Source of the DNA: Phytophthora sp. 'mugwort'
Lineage: Eukaryota; Oomycota; Peronosporomycetes; Peronosporales; Peronosporaceae
Length of the DNA stretch: 64,000 nucleotides
Assembly: GCA_033558025.1 (NCBI GenBank)
Contig: JAUCEF010000007.1
Coordinates: forward strand, 5,890,001-5,954,000
Direction of reading: 5' to 3'
Shown: positions 1 to 9,600 of the stretch, piece by piece
How the letters are laid out: each line of letters begins with the position of its first letter
Position numbering within the stretch: position 1 is the first letter of the stretch
The notes under the pieces: generated by a model
Told to the model about the DNA's origin: nothing
The model's input: the letters and a program-made list of their open reading frames with translations, nothing else
The model's database searches: none
Position numbers and translations under genes: made by a program

Positions 1-599
1 GCACATTGGTAGACCAGTTGACGCCTCGCCAGCCACAATTGCCGTCGTTCGACCACGATTTGCCAGCCATTGTGCAGACTTTGCCAGGGTTTCTTCTGTT
101 GGGGACTGGTCACCATTTGGTACTGTACCAATTATCTGGAAGTAGCGAGGAGGTGCAGCCAAGTTACCTCTCGGAACGCTCGCTCAATGACCCGTTCGCT
201 CTGGAATTTAAGGACTCATCGACGCGGTATCCGCGAGTATTGAGTGTTAGTGTTGCCAAGGACCTGACCGTGCACTCAACTGGATTTGTTGTACTCGTTG
301 TGGACGCCAACATTTCGGATGGGAATTATCGCCTAGAGATTTATAAATCTAGGATTCCTCCACCTGGTACCAGTCTCGATCTCAGTTGGATACGCGTGCC
401 TGCCATGATGATCTGTGCTTTGGCCGCGATGTTTTGGCAACAAAAAAGTCGGTCAGCTTATTCAACTGGTGGGAGAAGTGCCTTCAATGAAGCGGAGCTG
501 GCAGGTCTGCTGAGCGGGCGAAGAGTCCAGTTACCAAGCATGAATTCAATGAAACGAGGTGGATTGAATACCAATAGGAAGGCCAACGATTGGTATTAG
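1..599 (+). CDS. C-terminal part of a single-pass membrane protein, 5' end outside window
   Basis: The reading frame is open from the left edge and stops with TAG at 597-599, so only about the last 198 residues are seen. Most of the segment is polar and beta-rich in character. Near the C-terminus there is one hydrophobic stretch (VPAMMICALAAMFW) followed by a basic stop-transfer-like QQKSRS and a short tail of about 55 residues rich in G, N and R. That layout suggests a type I membrane protein with a short cytosolic tail. I do not recognise the family. A Nup210/gp210-type nuclear pore membrane protein is a possibility from layout alone, not from a motif. The adjoining transposon at 614 interrupts what should be its 3' UTR. 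Confidence 0.5.
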   Translation, partial: TLVDQLTPRQPQLPSFDHDLPAIVQTLPGFLLLGTGHHLVLYQLSGSSEEVQPSYLSERSLNDPFALEFKDSSTRYPRVLSVSVAKDLTVHSTGFVVLVVDANISDGNYRLEIYKSRIPPPGTSLDLSWIRVPAMMICALAAMFWQQKSRSAYSTGGRSAFNEAELAGLLSGRRVQLPSMNSMKRGGLNTNRKANDWY

Positions 600-613
600 C
601 ACTAAGTATTATA

Positions 614-823
614 CAGTGCGGGCACTTATTATGCTGCCACCCATGAAAACGGTCAAATTTCAGCCAATAGTTCTTTAGCGACCATGGCGTTCTTACCAAT
701 GAAAAGAGCGCTCGAAATTAAGGCGAACACCATAGGAAGCGCTCCATTTTGACAAATACTCGCTGCGAGCCAAGCCGACAACGATCGCGACGTCTGTAGA
801 AGGGGAACAAGCTATACTGCCAC
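614..823 (+). repeat. Left terminal inverted repeat of the Tc1-like element
   Basis: It pairs with 1985-2192 in inverted orientation. By eye the best blocks are 614-660, a middle block (AAGGCGAACA..AGGAAGCGCTCC, around 720-748) and the inner end 805-823; the stretches between are more diverged. Confidence 0.85.
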
Positions 824-946
824 TGCGTACATTACGAGCTAAATGGCGTTGCTTATGCGTTATGCCTATACGTGGCGCAGTCGCTGATTTTGCGCGTTTG
901 CTCATACATTTGGTGTCTGCCGCTATATTGTTTTCTTAGCGCTAGC

Positions 947-1945
947 ATGCCTAGAGGAACGACCCTCACCACGGATGAGCAGGCAGCGATTTTAGCCCTC
1001 TACAGACGCGGTATGAGCGAGCGAGCAATCGCACAGGACCTAGGGCGCTCGCGACCTGCAATCCACACCTTTCTGAACTCTCCGAAGTCTTACAACACTA
1101 CCAAGCGGCCCGGGCGCCCGCCAAAGCTGACCCCCGCTGCCAAGCGGCACCTTTGCGCGAGGCGTCGAAAGGGGATTTGAGCGCCAGAGGACTGCAGGAG
1201 CAGCTTGAGCTGCCTGTTGGAGTACGCCGAGTCAAGCAGGTGCTTCAGGAGAGCATGCACTTGACGTACGCTAAACGCAAGGCGTCGCCAATGCTCACCA
1301 AGAAGCACAAGGAGGATCGTCTCAAGTGGGCGCGTGACAAGGTGACCTGGGACGAGGCCAAGTGGACCAAGTGCGTCTTTTCCGACGAGAAGAAGTTCAA
1401 CTTGGGCGGCCCGGACGGTCTCCAGTACTACTGGCATGACCTCCGCCGCGAGAAAAAGTTCTTCTCGACGCGCCAGAGTGGTGGCGGCAGCGTCATGGTG
1501 TGGGGTGCATTTTGCTCTCACGGTAAAAGCGACCTCGTGATTTTGGACGGTACGCAAGATAGCGAGGGATACATCCTCACCCTGTCAGAGCATCTTTTGC
1601 CTTTTATCGATCGTTTGTACGGGCGCGACTGCATTTTTCAGCAGGATAATGCGTCGATCCACACGTCGGGGACTACCAAAGCGTTCCTCCAAGAGCAAAA
1701 CGTCGAGCTTATGGAGTGGCCAGCGAAGTCGCCGGATCTAAATCCTATCGAGAACATGTGGGGCGTCCTCGCCCGTGCAGTTTACGCTAACCGGCGGCAA
1801 TTTTTCAACCCGGGCAGACCTCATTGCGGCCATTCAAGACTCATGGGCAAAGATCAGGTCAGAGCTCATCGCCAAGTTGCTCAAGTCGATGCCCAAGCGG
1901 TGCATCGAAGTCCTTGAGCGTCGTGGAGCCAAAACTATATACTAG
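947..1945 (+). pseudogene. Tc1-like (DD34E) transposase with two frameshifts
   Basis: It begins at ATG 947 (MPRGTTLTTDEQ) with a helix-turn-helix region and a GRPPKLT linker. One base appears to be missing near 1152, after which the frame continues with the catalytic domain. The DDE residues are visible as FSDEKKF, FQQDNASIH and PDLNPIENMW, with 34 residues between the second D and the E. A second frame change lies in the T run near 1801-1806; the shifted frame then runs through AKLLKSMPKRC to TAG at 1943-1945, the normal Tc1 ending. All catalytic residues survive, so decay looks recent, but neither frame alone encodes a full transposase. Confidence 0.88.
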
Positions 1946-1984
1946 CGGGAGCACAATGCGCTTGTGGTGGACGAAAATGGCAAC

Positions 1985-2192
1985 GGCAGTATAGCTTTTT
2001 CCCGCTTTTTATTTGTCTGGTGACGGTTTTGCTTGCCCCGCAAAGAGAATTTGCAGAAATGGAGCGCTTCCAACGATGTTCGCCTTGTTTGGACAAGCTA
2101 TTTCCATTAGTTAGAAAACCAAATTCTAGATCGAACTACCCGCTGAAATTGGACAGTTTTCATCGGTGGCAGTATAATTAATGCCCGCACTG
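1985..2192 (-). repeat. Right terminal inverted repeat of the Tc1-like element
   Basis: This is the mirror copy of 614-823. The outer end reads CAGTGCGGGCATTAATTATA on the minus strand and the inner end carries GCTATACTGCC. Position and spacing match the left repeat within a few bases. Confidence 0.85.
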
Positions 2193-2194
2193 TA

Positions 2195-3076
2195 GGCTCT
2201 ACTCATAATTTTTATTGGCGATTCGTTTACAAGAAAATAAGGACGGGTAGCGGTATTGTGGGTTCTACTTAAAATTCCCATGCACGATTGGTTGAATGAA
2301 CCGCCGGCGAATCGTCGGACCTATGCAAAAGAATATAATTCAGGCTATTCGAGGAGACAGAACCTCACCCGTTTGCAAAGCATCATCGCCATGTCCTCTG
2401 GAGCCCAAGCTCCCAGATAAGCAAAGGCGTGACCGTCGAGATCAACCAAATCAATCCACCACGCCCTTTTCCACGAGCACCAACTCGAATTTTACGCATA
2501 GACACACTTCCCACGGCTGCGCTATTGGCAGGAACGATATGAATGAGTTGCTCCGCAAAGGCAACCCCTCAAAATGAGACACCGCCGACGAAATTCCCAC
2601 CTGTAAGAACGATATAGGCAGTAACACCACAAGCAGCAACGCCGCAAGCAAGAACTTGACAGGCAAACCCACCACTAGCGGGAGCACCTACACTGCAAAA
2701 TTCACTTGCAACAGCGCAACAGCAGAAAGCTCCAACGGCCAGGAGCGCACACCGTTAAGTATGAAGTTCTCAACGGAGATGCCACGGGCAAGATGTTCAC
2801 CAGCACCACGAGCTTCAATCTACCAGAAACAACACAACGAGCTAACGCCCTTCGAGATGGTCCTTCAGAGAAGACGTCAGCAGCCAGATTTTAACCAATT
2901 GGATGTCAGCTATATTGTTCGGAGGTTCAGTCAATCGCCCGCTATCGGCAAATTTGGGCGGAATTCACAATACAAGGATGTGAATTTCCGTTCCAGAGTA
3001 AGAGGTCTCGAGGTCTACATTACCGTAAAGCACGGCCTTAGTGCGACAGGTGTAATACCGACTTCCTCGACTGATA
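2195..3076 (+). other. Unexplained stretch with a long reading frame broken by one stop
   Basis: One plus-strand frame is open from 2296 to 3150 except for a TGA at 2575-2577. The predicted protein is rich in S, T, N and basic residues and matches nothing I recognise. It runs into the inverted repeat of the next transposon, so the last 25 codons cannot be native. It could be the remains of a gene or a chance frame. Confidence 0.25.
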
Positions 3077-3321
3077 CACTGCCCGCCAAGTGGTTACGCA
3101 CACCCACTTTGGCAGGCATATCTCGGTCAATACTGCGCGTTACGACCTAAGATTCGAGTATGTTGGTTTCAGTATGCTAGCAAACCTCCCACATGTGTAA
3201 ACTCGCTGGATTTAGCTTACAAAGGGGCTCACATACAAATGAGCCTTTTTGGTCAACGCGTCCAGTCATACGCACATGAGCTCAGTACACAAGAAATAAG
3301 TGAAACAGAATGATGGTCAAA
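3077..3321 (+). repeat. Left inverted repeat of mariner-like element
   Basis: It matches 4321-4563 in reverse complement with only scattered differences. It ends inward at GAATGATGGTCAAA. Confidence 0.88.
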
Positions 3322-3354
3322 TGCGGGTATGAAGGGCTGGGCCATTTTGGAAAA

Positions 3355-4325
3355 TATGGGCCGCGGCCCACCTCTTACAGAGCGTGAGCGAGGGAGGATC
3401 AAAGGGCTGGGCCAAGCTGGCGTGGGCTTAGGGAGGTCGCACGGCAGGTGGAGCGCTCCACCAACGCGGTACAGCGTGTTCTAGGCGGCGACGACTCGAA
3501 GCCACGCAAGGTAATGGGGCCTGCACCCAGCTTGTCCGAGCGCGACGTCCGCCGCCTAGTCCGTCAACCATCAACGGGCAATTTTTCGGCTCCACAGCTT
3601 AAATCTATAACCCCCTCTGTAAGGATCCAGCGCGTTCTTTCTAATATTGACTGACTTTCTACTCTAACCTTAACAGCACGTTGCCGCTATCGAAAGCTGA
3701 CAAGGATGCGAGGAAGGCATGGGCATGGAAAATGCTGATGCATGAAGAAGGCAAGGATGTGTGGGAGGTATTATTTTTTTTAGATGAAAAAGTGGAATCT
3801 TGACGGGCCGAATAATTTCCAACACTACTGGCGGGATCTTTGTCGGCCGCCGCGGGAGAATCGCCGGCGCCAGGCTGGCGGGGGTTCGTGCGTGGTGTGG
3901 GCGGCTTCTCCGTCAAGGGAAAAACAAAAAATTGCATTCAGGACGGGTCGCTAGAACTCTGAGGACTACATCTATACAATCTCGGAGTCCCCCCTCCCAT
4001 TTGCGCACCTCAACTATGGCACGGACTTCATCTACCAACAGGAAGGGGTTTCCATCCACACGTTTAAAGCCAGTATGGCATTTTTAGAGGAGCAGGGGTC
4101 CAGTTGCTGGAGTGGACGCCGCGATCGCTAGACGTGAACACCACTCGAGAACCTCTGGTCGATCCTGACTCGCCGAGTCTACAAGAACGACCGCCAGCTT
4201 TTCCACCGTTGCCGAGCTTCGCGCCCAAGATCATCCGATCTCTAATCGATTCGATGCCGCGCCGCTGCCAGGAGGTGATCGAGAAGAAGGCAACAAGGCT
4301 CACTATTAATACAAGTTGCCTTTGA
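3355..4325 (+). pseudogene. Degraded mariner/Tc1 transposase
   Basis: Pieces in several frames keep the order of a mariner/Tc1 transposase. The N-terminal part reads MGRGPPLTERERGRIKGLG, followed by a helix-turn-helix piece with QVERSTNAVQRVL. A central piece carries FQHYWRDL, which corresponds to the segment after the first catalytic Asp. A C-terminal piece resembles the region around the second Asp (IYQQEGVSIHT, where the usual QDNASIH Asp is lost) and PLENLWSILTRRVYKND. Several frameshifts and stops break it. Confidence 0.7.
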
Positions 4326-4563
4326 CCATCATTCTGTTTCACTTATTTCTTGTATACTGGGCTCGTGTGCGTATCACTGGACGCGTTGGCCAAAAGGCTC
4401 ACTTGTATGTGAGCCCCTTTGTTACCTGCTAAATCCCGCGCGTCACGTGGTGGAGGTGCGCTACATACTAAAACCAACATACTCGAATCTTAGGTCGTAA
4501 CGCGCAGTATTGACCGAGAGATGCCTGCCAAAGTGGATGTGTGTAACCTCTTGGCGGGCAGTC
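4321..4563 (-). repeat. Right inverted repeat of mariner-like element
   Basis: This is the mirror copy of 3077-3321. Its inner end is TTTGACCATCATTC. Confidence 0.88.
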
Positions 4564-4828
4564 TAGTGGACACCCCATATACCGGCACAGTGTACCACCC
4601 AGAAAAAGCGACCTTCCGATTATGGTTACCGTAATCCGTACCGGTATAAGTACAGGGTCGCAAAATACGTACGGTACTACAGATATATATTTTATTAATG
4701 CTCTGAGAAAATCTATTCTGAGTCGTCAATGTCGTCGTATACCTCACAATATTAACGTCAATGACACACTGTTCGGCGTGCGTTTCGATGAGATCCGCTG
4801 CTACAATGTTCGCCTCGGTGAGTAGCGG

Positions 4829-5071
4829 TGACACCCGTTAAAGGACTTTGGCCTAACCCTAGTCGGGGGAGGGAGTGAAACCGAGCCAGCTCGGCAAGTT
4901 GAAGCAACGCCTGTGGGTTAAGCTTCGTGTGCGAAGCACGCGGACTTAAACCCAGGACCAAGCACGGTTAGATCTAGCTCGGCTTAGGGTTCTGCCACCC
5001 TTCTTAGGGTCGTTAGGGGTGCTTAGCTGGGCGATAGGATAGCATGCAGAGTAGCTTTTGCGTTGGTGTCA
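4829..5071. repeat. Possible solo LTR or LTR-like repeat
   Basis: The segment begins TGACACC and ends GGTGTCA, complementary termini as in LTRs, and holds a GC-rich body with TAGTCGGGGGAGGG. TGACACCCGT occurs again at 5081. I could not find a convincing target duplication. The stretch at 6250-6360 has a loosely similar composition (GTTGACACCCC, CCCGGGGGAGGG). Confidence 0.25.
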
Positions 5072-5128
5072 AATAGTCAGTGACACCCGTCCCAAGAGCA
5101 CCTTAGCGCAACTTTAAAATGGTACAAC

Positions 5129-5198
5129 GTGTTCAGAAGGTGCTCGAAATTGCTCAACGGTGCTCGAAATTGCTCAAAGGTGTTCAAAGGTGCTCAAA
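5129..5198. repeat. Short tandem repeat with a 10-base unit
   Basis: After a diverged copy from 5129, six units run from 5139: GGTGCTCGAA, ATTGCTCAAC, GGTGCTCGAA, ATTGCTCAAA, GGTGTTCAAA, GGTGCTCAAA. The first four form two copies of a 20-base higher-order unit. Confidence 0.7.
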
Positions 5199-6790
5199 CC
5201 GAAGTTGCTTTAACGCGAGCCGAGTAGCGGCCCATAAGCTTTCTTGTAGCCATTATCGACAGTCTCCGCGGACAAGCTGTCCAACACGGAGATGATCCAT
5301 TGCACTGGTGTTCAATTTTCTCTTCTCACGCAGTCACTTTTACACAAGTTTACGTCTAGACTCGATAAGATGATTCGCTAAGGTCGGGATAGAACTCATG
5401 GGTAACCTAAGTGACGTCCTTGGACTCCTCCAAAGCTCGAACGACAGTCAGCTTATCGCGTGGGGAGACAGGCATCCACCGTTTACAGAGAGACGCTTTG
5501 GTTGTTGCTCGGTGTATTTACGAATGGCTGGCTGAATGGCACGCCCCCATAACGGTATATTACCAATACTTTTGAATCGAAAAAAAAAAAAAACTGCAGC
5601 GGAAGTTATAAGCCGAGAAAGGGTAAGTTATATAACCGCGAAAGGGTGCAAATGATGCAATTGATTGGAAGATCTTATATGAAGGTGTCCAGTACAAGCC
5701 GAGGAAGTCGGTAAGTTTCATTGCTATAAATTGTTTATACATGTATAATTTGAATCTTTTACGTAGTAAGAATGATTCTGGTCAGTAAATGCAAATCACT
5801 AGAGTTTTAGAATGAATATATGGTTACTTACAAAGGATAGTACTAAGGTGGGGTGTTTTTCGTAACAGGCTGTTGCGTCCTTTTTCTGTTCTTCATTTGT
5901 TACTTTTACGGTTTTGTGATGTAGTGAACGCCAGATGAGATGGTTCACATATCGCAGTTAAGAGGCAGCCACGGTAAACCGGCTGAGTACGAAGTCAGCT
6001 GGCAACTCGGCTACTCGACTGGATGAGTTTAGCGGTAGCTGAGTTCGGGCAGTTACATTGAGATCTTTGCGAAGGGTCGGTTGAGATCCGAGCGCACTTC
6101 ATTTCAGTTGATATTTGTATAGGAGCATAGTTAACAGTAGGAGGAACCCTTGGGGGATCCCGGAAGATAAATAATAACAGAGTAACTCTTTCCAAATCCG
6201 AGACAAGTTTCACACACTATCCGGTAAGTCCCTGCACGGGCTGTATTATGGTTACCGTTGACACCCCGAGAGGCATAGCTTGTAGGGTGTTGACTGGTAG
6301 CGACAAGAGAACTAGGTCGGCCCGGGGGAGGGCGTGTCTCGCCAAGCGTGAATGACAAAGTCCGGCCGAACTCGGCGGGCCGGTACGCCGTACAGCCCAG
6401 GTACCGTAACACTTCTAGCCGAGAATCCTTTGCTCTCGGCGACCCGCAAAGCGCTAACACGCCGTCGCCCGCTCTTTAACGGAGGACACGGGATATCTAA
6501 GCCAGAGGCAGACAGCTTAGCTGACTTCTGTGTATTGACTGGTTTAGGGCACTTGGTCTCGGCGGAAGCGAGACACCACTGTCCCGGAAGGGCCGAACCG
6601 CCAGGACAACCCAGCGCAGGCCAACAAGGGCCGACTAGCTCGCTATAGTTGTGACTCTTGCTTAGTAACCACATCTGGCAAACTTGTGTGTGCTGCAAAA
6701 CCACATGTTGCATTGAAGCCGTGCTTGCGATGAACCCGTGGTTTACGGTATCCTTATCTAGCTAAAGTAGGATGTGATAGACGGGGGTGA
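5199..6790. other. No gene recognised
   Basis: The left part is AT-rich, with an A13 run at 5580-5592 and short internal repeats (CGAGAAAGGGTAAGTTATA / CGCGAAAGGGTG). The part from about 6250 to 6660 is GC-rich and resembles LTR sequence in composition. No reading frame matches a family I know. Confidence 0.4.
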
Positions 6791-6859
6791 ACGCACGATG
6801 ACTGCCGGCGAGCTAGACACACGAACAGAGAGTTTCCGCCCCCCGCTCAACCCGCTGCT

Positions 6860-7890
6860 TCCATGTGAGGTGTCTTACAGTCGTTGTCGACGTCGGCTTC
6901 AACGCATAAGTCCATGTAGCTCTGCAAGCAGAGGAACGCAGCATTCAAAACGCGAGATGGAAGCTCTCAGTACGCCTCCTGAGATGCTGCTATTATTCGT
7001 CGATGTTGCGTGCTGTTTTTCCTCTTTGCCGTCTGCGAAAACCCCCAAATTGCAACAGTTCAAATCGGTACTTTTGAGCGGTTGTGACCGCAACTCCACC
7101 TGCATGCCACATCGTTCCTCAGCAGCAGTAAACTCGGGTTCAGATGCTGGGATGTAGGCAGGGAGTTGTCCTGCTGGATTACGACACGACCACGGCTTGG
7201 CAGACTAGCACGGGTAGAGACAACGCCTCTGCAATCAGCTTCTCTCTGTAGGTCGACTTATTAACGGAATCTCATTTGTTTCAAACGTGCCGACTGGCCT
7301 GCGTTTACTAGAGCGTGAAACTGCAACTTGCTCGGTGAAGCCCAAATGCCGAGTTTAGCACCGTGTTCGCCGTTGGTTCCACTGCACGGTCTACGGACTG
7401 CAGCCAGCATCATGACACGCGTGGCGATGCGTCTGCTATTGACTCTTCGCGTAGGCGCAGGTCATCGGGTAGTACTAGGAAGCGGCGGCGTGGTTCCGTA
7501 ATATACAATAAACTTTCATCCACGTGAACCGTGTTGAGCATGCTCGAGTACTGCATAGCGTTCCGATCAATGTCGGGCTTGCAAAACGCTAGCCTTCCAC
7601 GCTTGTTGTCCTCGGTCAACAAGGGACGAAGGACAATGCTGTGAGAGCGCAGGTTTCTCCGCTGCAGCTCCTGGGGCAGCGTAGTAGTAGGAATGCCTCA
7701 CGCAGCAGCTGTTGCGCGAATTGTAGACCGGCGGTCGACCGTAGCGAAACACATCAGCTCAAGCTGGTACCCCCGGCCGCTGTAGTGCGTCCGAGTTGTA
7801 TCTCGATAGATACCGAACCGGTGCCATTCTTGCTCGGCATGCTTCCTTACTCGTCGAACAATATTAGGGTGGAGGCCGAATAGCACGGCA
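6860..7890 (-). pseudogene. Degraded mariner-like transposase
   Basis: Read on the minus strand, 7700-7410 gives a piece with PLLTEDNKRGRLAFC and VHVDESLLYITEPRRRFLVLP. This is the family pattern HVDEKWFY....RRFYL around the first catalytic Asp of plant/oomycete mariner-like transposases. A later piece at 7105-6899 reads QVELRSQPLKSTDLNCCNLG, corresponding to QPxNSPDLNxxDLG near the third acidic residue. Several stops and frame changes lie between the pieces. I found no clear terminal repeats. Confidence 0.7.
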
Positions 7891-7983
7891 ATCTTGCTTT
7901 TGCTCCCTTCCGTGGTGCATTTCTACTCAACGTCCTAGCAAAGCTGGTTACGTTCGCCAGCCGTCAAGTTTTCGTATGCCGAT

Positions 7984-8302
7984 ATGACAAAGGGCCCCTG
8001 CGCCCACCAACATCAGGGACCCAATGGACGTTCACGACGAAATCACTGCCGACATGGGCATAGCCGACATGGGCGCTATGCCCAGCATGAACACGTCCGG
8101 CAGCGTCGTGTCCGACATCAGAATGGTCGGTGGTCGGGTGGCAGCGTGGCGATCGGCAGCATCACGTCCGGTAGCATCATGGGCGGCGGCATTGCTGGCG
8201 GCAATCGCGTCGTGTCCGGCATCGGGGCGGTCGTGGGTGAGTGACATGGTGGCGGGCACCGGAGCAACGAGCGGGGCACTTAATGGGGGAGGGGCGAAAT
8301 AA
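7984..8302 (+). other. Low-complexity GC-rich stretch
   Basis: Repeated GACATGGGC-, GGC- and ATC-like triplets give Ala/Gly/Met-rich reading frames in more than one frame, including ADMGIADMGAMPS. This is simple-sequence composition; I do not call a gene. Confidence 0.4.
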
Positions 8303-9600
8303 TAAACGGAACCTTCAGACAGCGATCCCCCCCCCCTCCGAGGCGGAGCAGTTTAGTCGTCTTACCGCCCAACTTGGCGCCAAGACAAGCTGAACACACC
8401 AAACGAATGGTGGCGATGAGTTGCGAGCTCTGGTACTAGTTTCATGTGTATCTGTTTCGATCTGAGATTAGTATCGCACCCTATTTCATATAGACCTTTT
8501 ATTCTGGAATGGAGTAGTATTATGATAGCAAGGACCTATCATGTTAGGTCTCACTCGGGTTTGGGTTATGTCACTGTTCTAACCCCTTGAACCTGAAGCC
8601 TTCTCAGTGCGTCCATCGATTGAAAAAAAACGTGTATGTCCGGATAAGCGTTATATTATAAAACGTAAGTCGTTTTGAGCTATTGCATGCTAGATACCGC
8701 ATAAGAGAACTCATAATTCGCATCAGAGGCACCTGCATATAGAAAGGGCAGCAATAATTAGCCTGCATCTGGTTATTGAATAACACCTATGGCGGAGTGG
8801 TTGACGCGTTGCAGCTCGAAGGCTGGCCGAAGTCGATACACACATCGCTGGTAGTAGCAATTGTGTCAAAGGGTCATAGGGATAGGAGCGATTAATGGTT
8901 TCCTCCATGGTGTGATCGTCGAGGTACCTTAGGGCGCACAGGTTAAAGCGATAAGAAACAGCCAGGCGCTAGAACCGCTTCGGTTTTCTGCTGTAGCTGG
9001 TCGTTCGCTTTCTTCTTGTGTAGGGCATGCTAACTAAAGACTTATTGGAGTTTTATCGGTGTAACGTGGGGAGGTAGAGGTAGAACATGAAAGTGCGCAA
9101 CGCCCTCCGAGTGCCGCCGGTTCTGCGATGCTATGATCTATAGTGTTGGATTAGCAATAATACGTCAGATTTAGCTATCGACTGACGAATAAATAGTTGT
9201 GTTTGATGGGTCGATCGGTGGTGCGAGCTATGAGATATCTGCGAATTATGAGTTCCTCTCATGCGGTAGACGCACGCCAGGCCTAGCGCTAGAAATGTGT
9301 CCAGAGCTAATCGCGTATCTCCATGATATTGTGAAGGAAATGCTCACGTTATCGTGGAGCTTGTATCTGTTGTGGTAAAACGAGTCCCTATCGGCACTAA
9401 AAACTGGACTAAGAAGAACAAAATCGGACAAACCGTGGTCAAGTCGTGCTAGCCAATATACAGATGTCGAAGATCGCTATGATTGCTAATTACCGAATTC
9501 ACCACAGATACGGACGCAAGAATTGCTTACGCAGATAGCTCGGCTGCACGAGCTGTCGTAGGCTGATGCGAGTTTCCTGCCTGCAAGCCGTCGCCAAAAA
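8303..9600. other. No gene recognised
   Basis: The stretch contains a C10 run followed by TCCG at 8329-8342 and, at 8790-8808, TGGCGGAGTGGTTGACGCG, which resembles the D-arm/A-box of a serine or leucine tRNA. No complete tRNA can be folded from the sequence that follows. Nothing else is recognisable. Confidence 0.4.

Larger units (their letters stand above)
614..2192 (+). mobile_element. Tc1-like DNA transposon with long bipartite inverted repeats
   Basis: The element starts with CAGTGCGGGCA at 614 and ends with the inverted match at 2192. TA dinucleotides flank both ends (612-613 and 2193-2194), the expected Tc1/mariner target duplication. Inverted similarity continues inward for about 210 bases on each side and is strong again at the inner ends (AAGCTATACTGCC near 809-821, mirrored at 1985-1997). 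The core TATACTGCCAC occurs at both the outer and inner ends of the repeats. This is the IR/DR layout known from Sleeping Beauty-type Tc1 elements. A frameshifted transposase lies inside. Confidence 0.9.
3077..4563 (+). mobile_element. Mariner-like DNA transposon with about 245-base inverted repeats
   Basis: Sequence from 3077 (ACTGCCCGCC block) is repeated in inverted orientation up to 4563, with TA at 3075-3076 and 4564-4565 as target duplication. The arms are 3077-3321 and 4321-4563 and are very similar, including a long identical block around GTCAATACTGCGCGTTACGA. The interior carries a heavily decayed transposase. The arms are much better conserved than the coding part. Confidence 0.88.

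Noticed and set aside
6250..6660. Second solo LTR
   Set aside because: Composition resembles 4829-5071, but I could not fix ends or a target duplication.
8790..8850. tRNA-Ser/Leu-like stretch TGGCGGAGTGGTTGACGCG
   Set aside because: The D-arm resembles a tRNA A-box, but the following bases do not form a proper anticodon stem or T-arm. It may be a SINE fragment; there is not enough to call.
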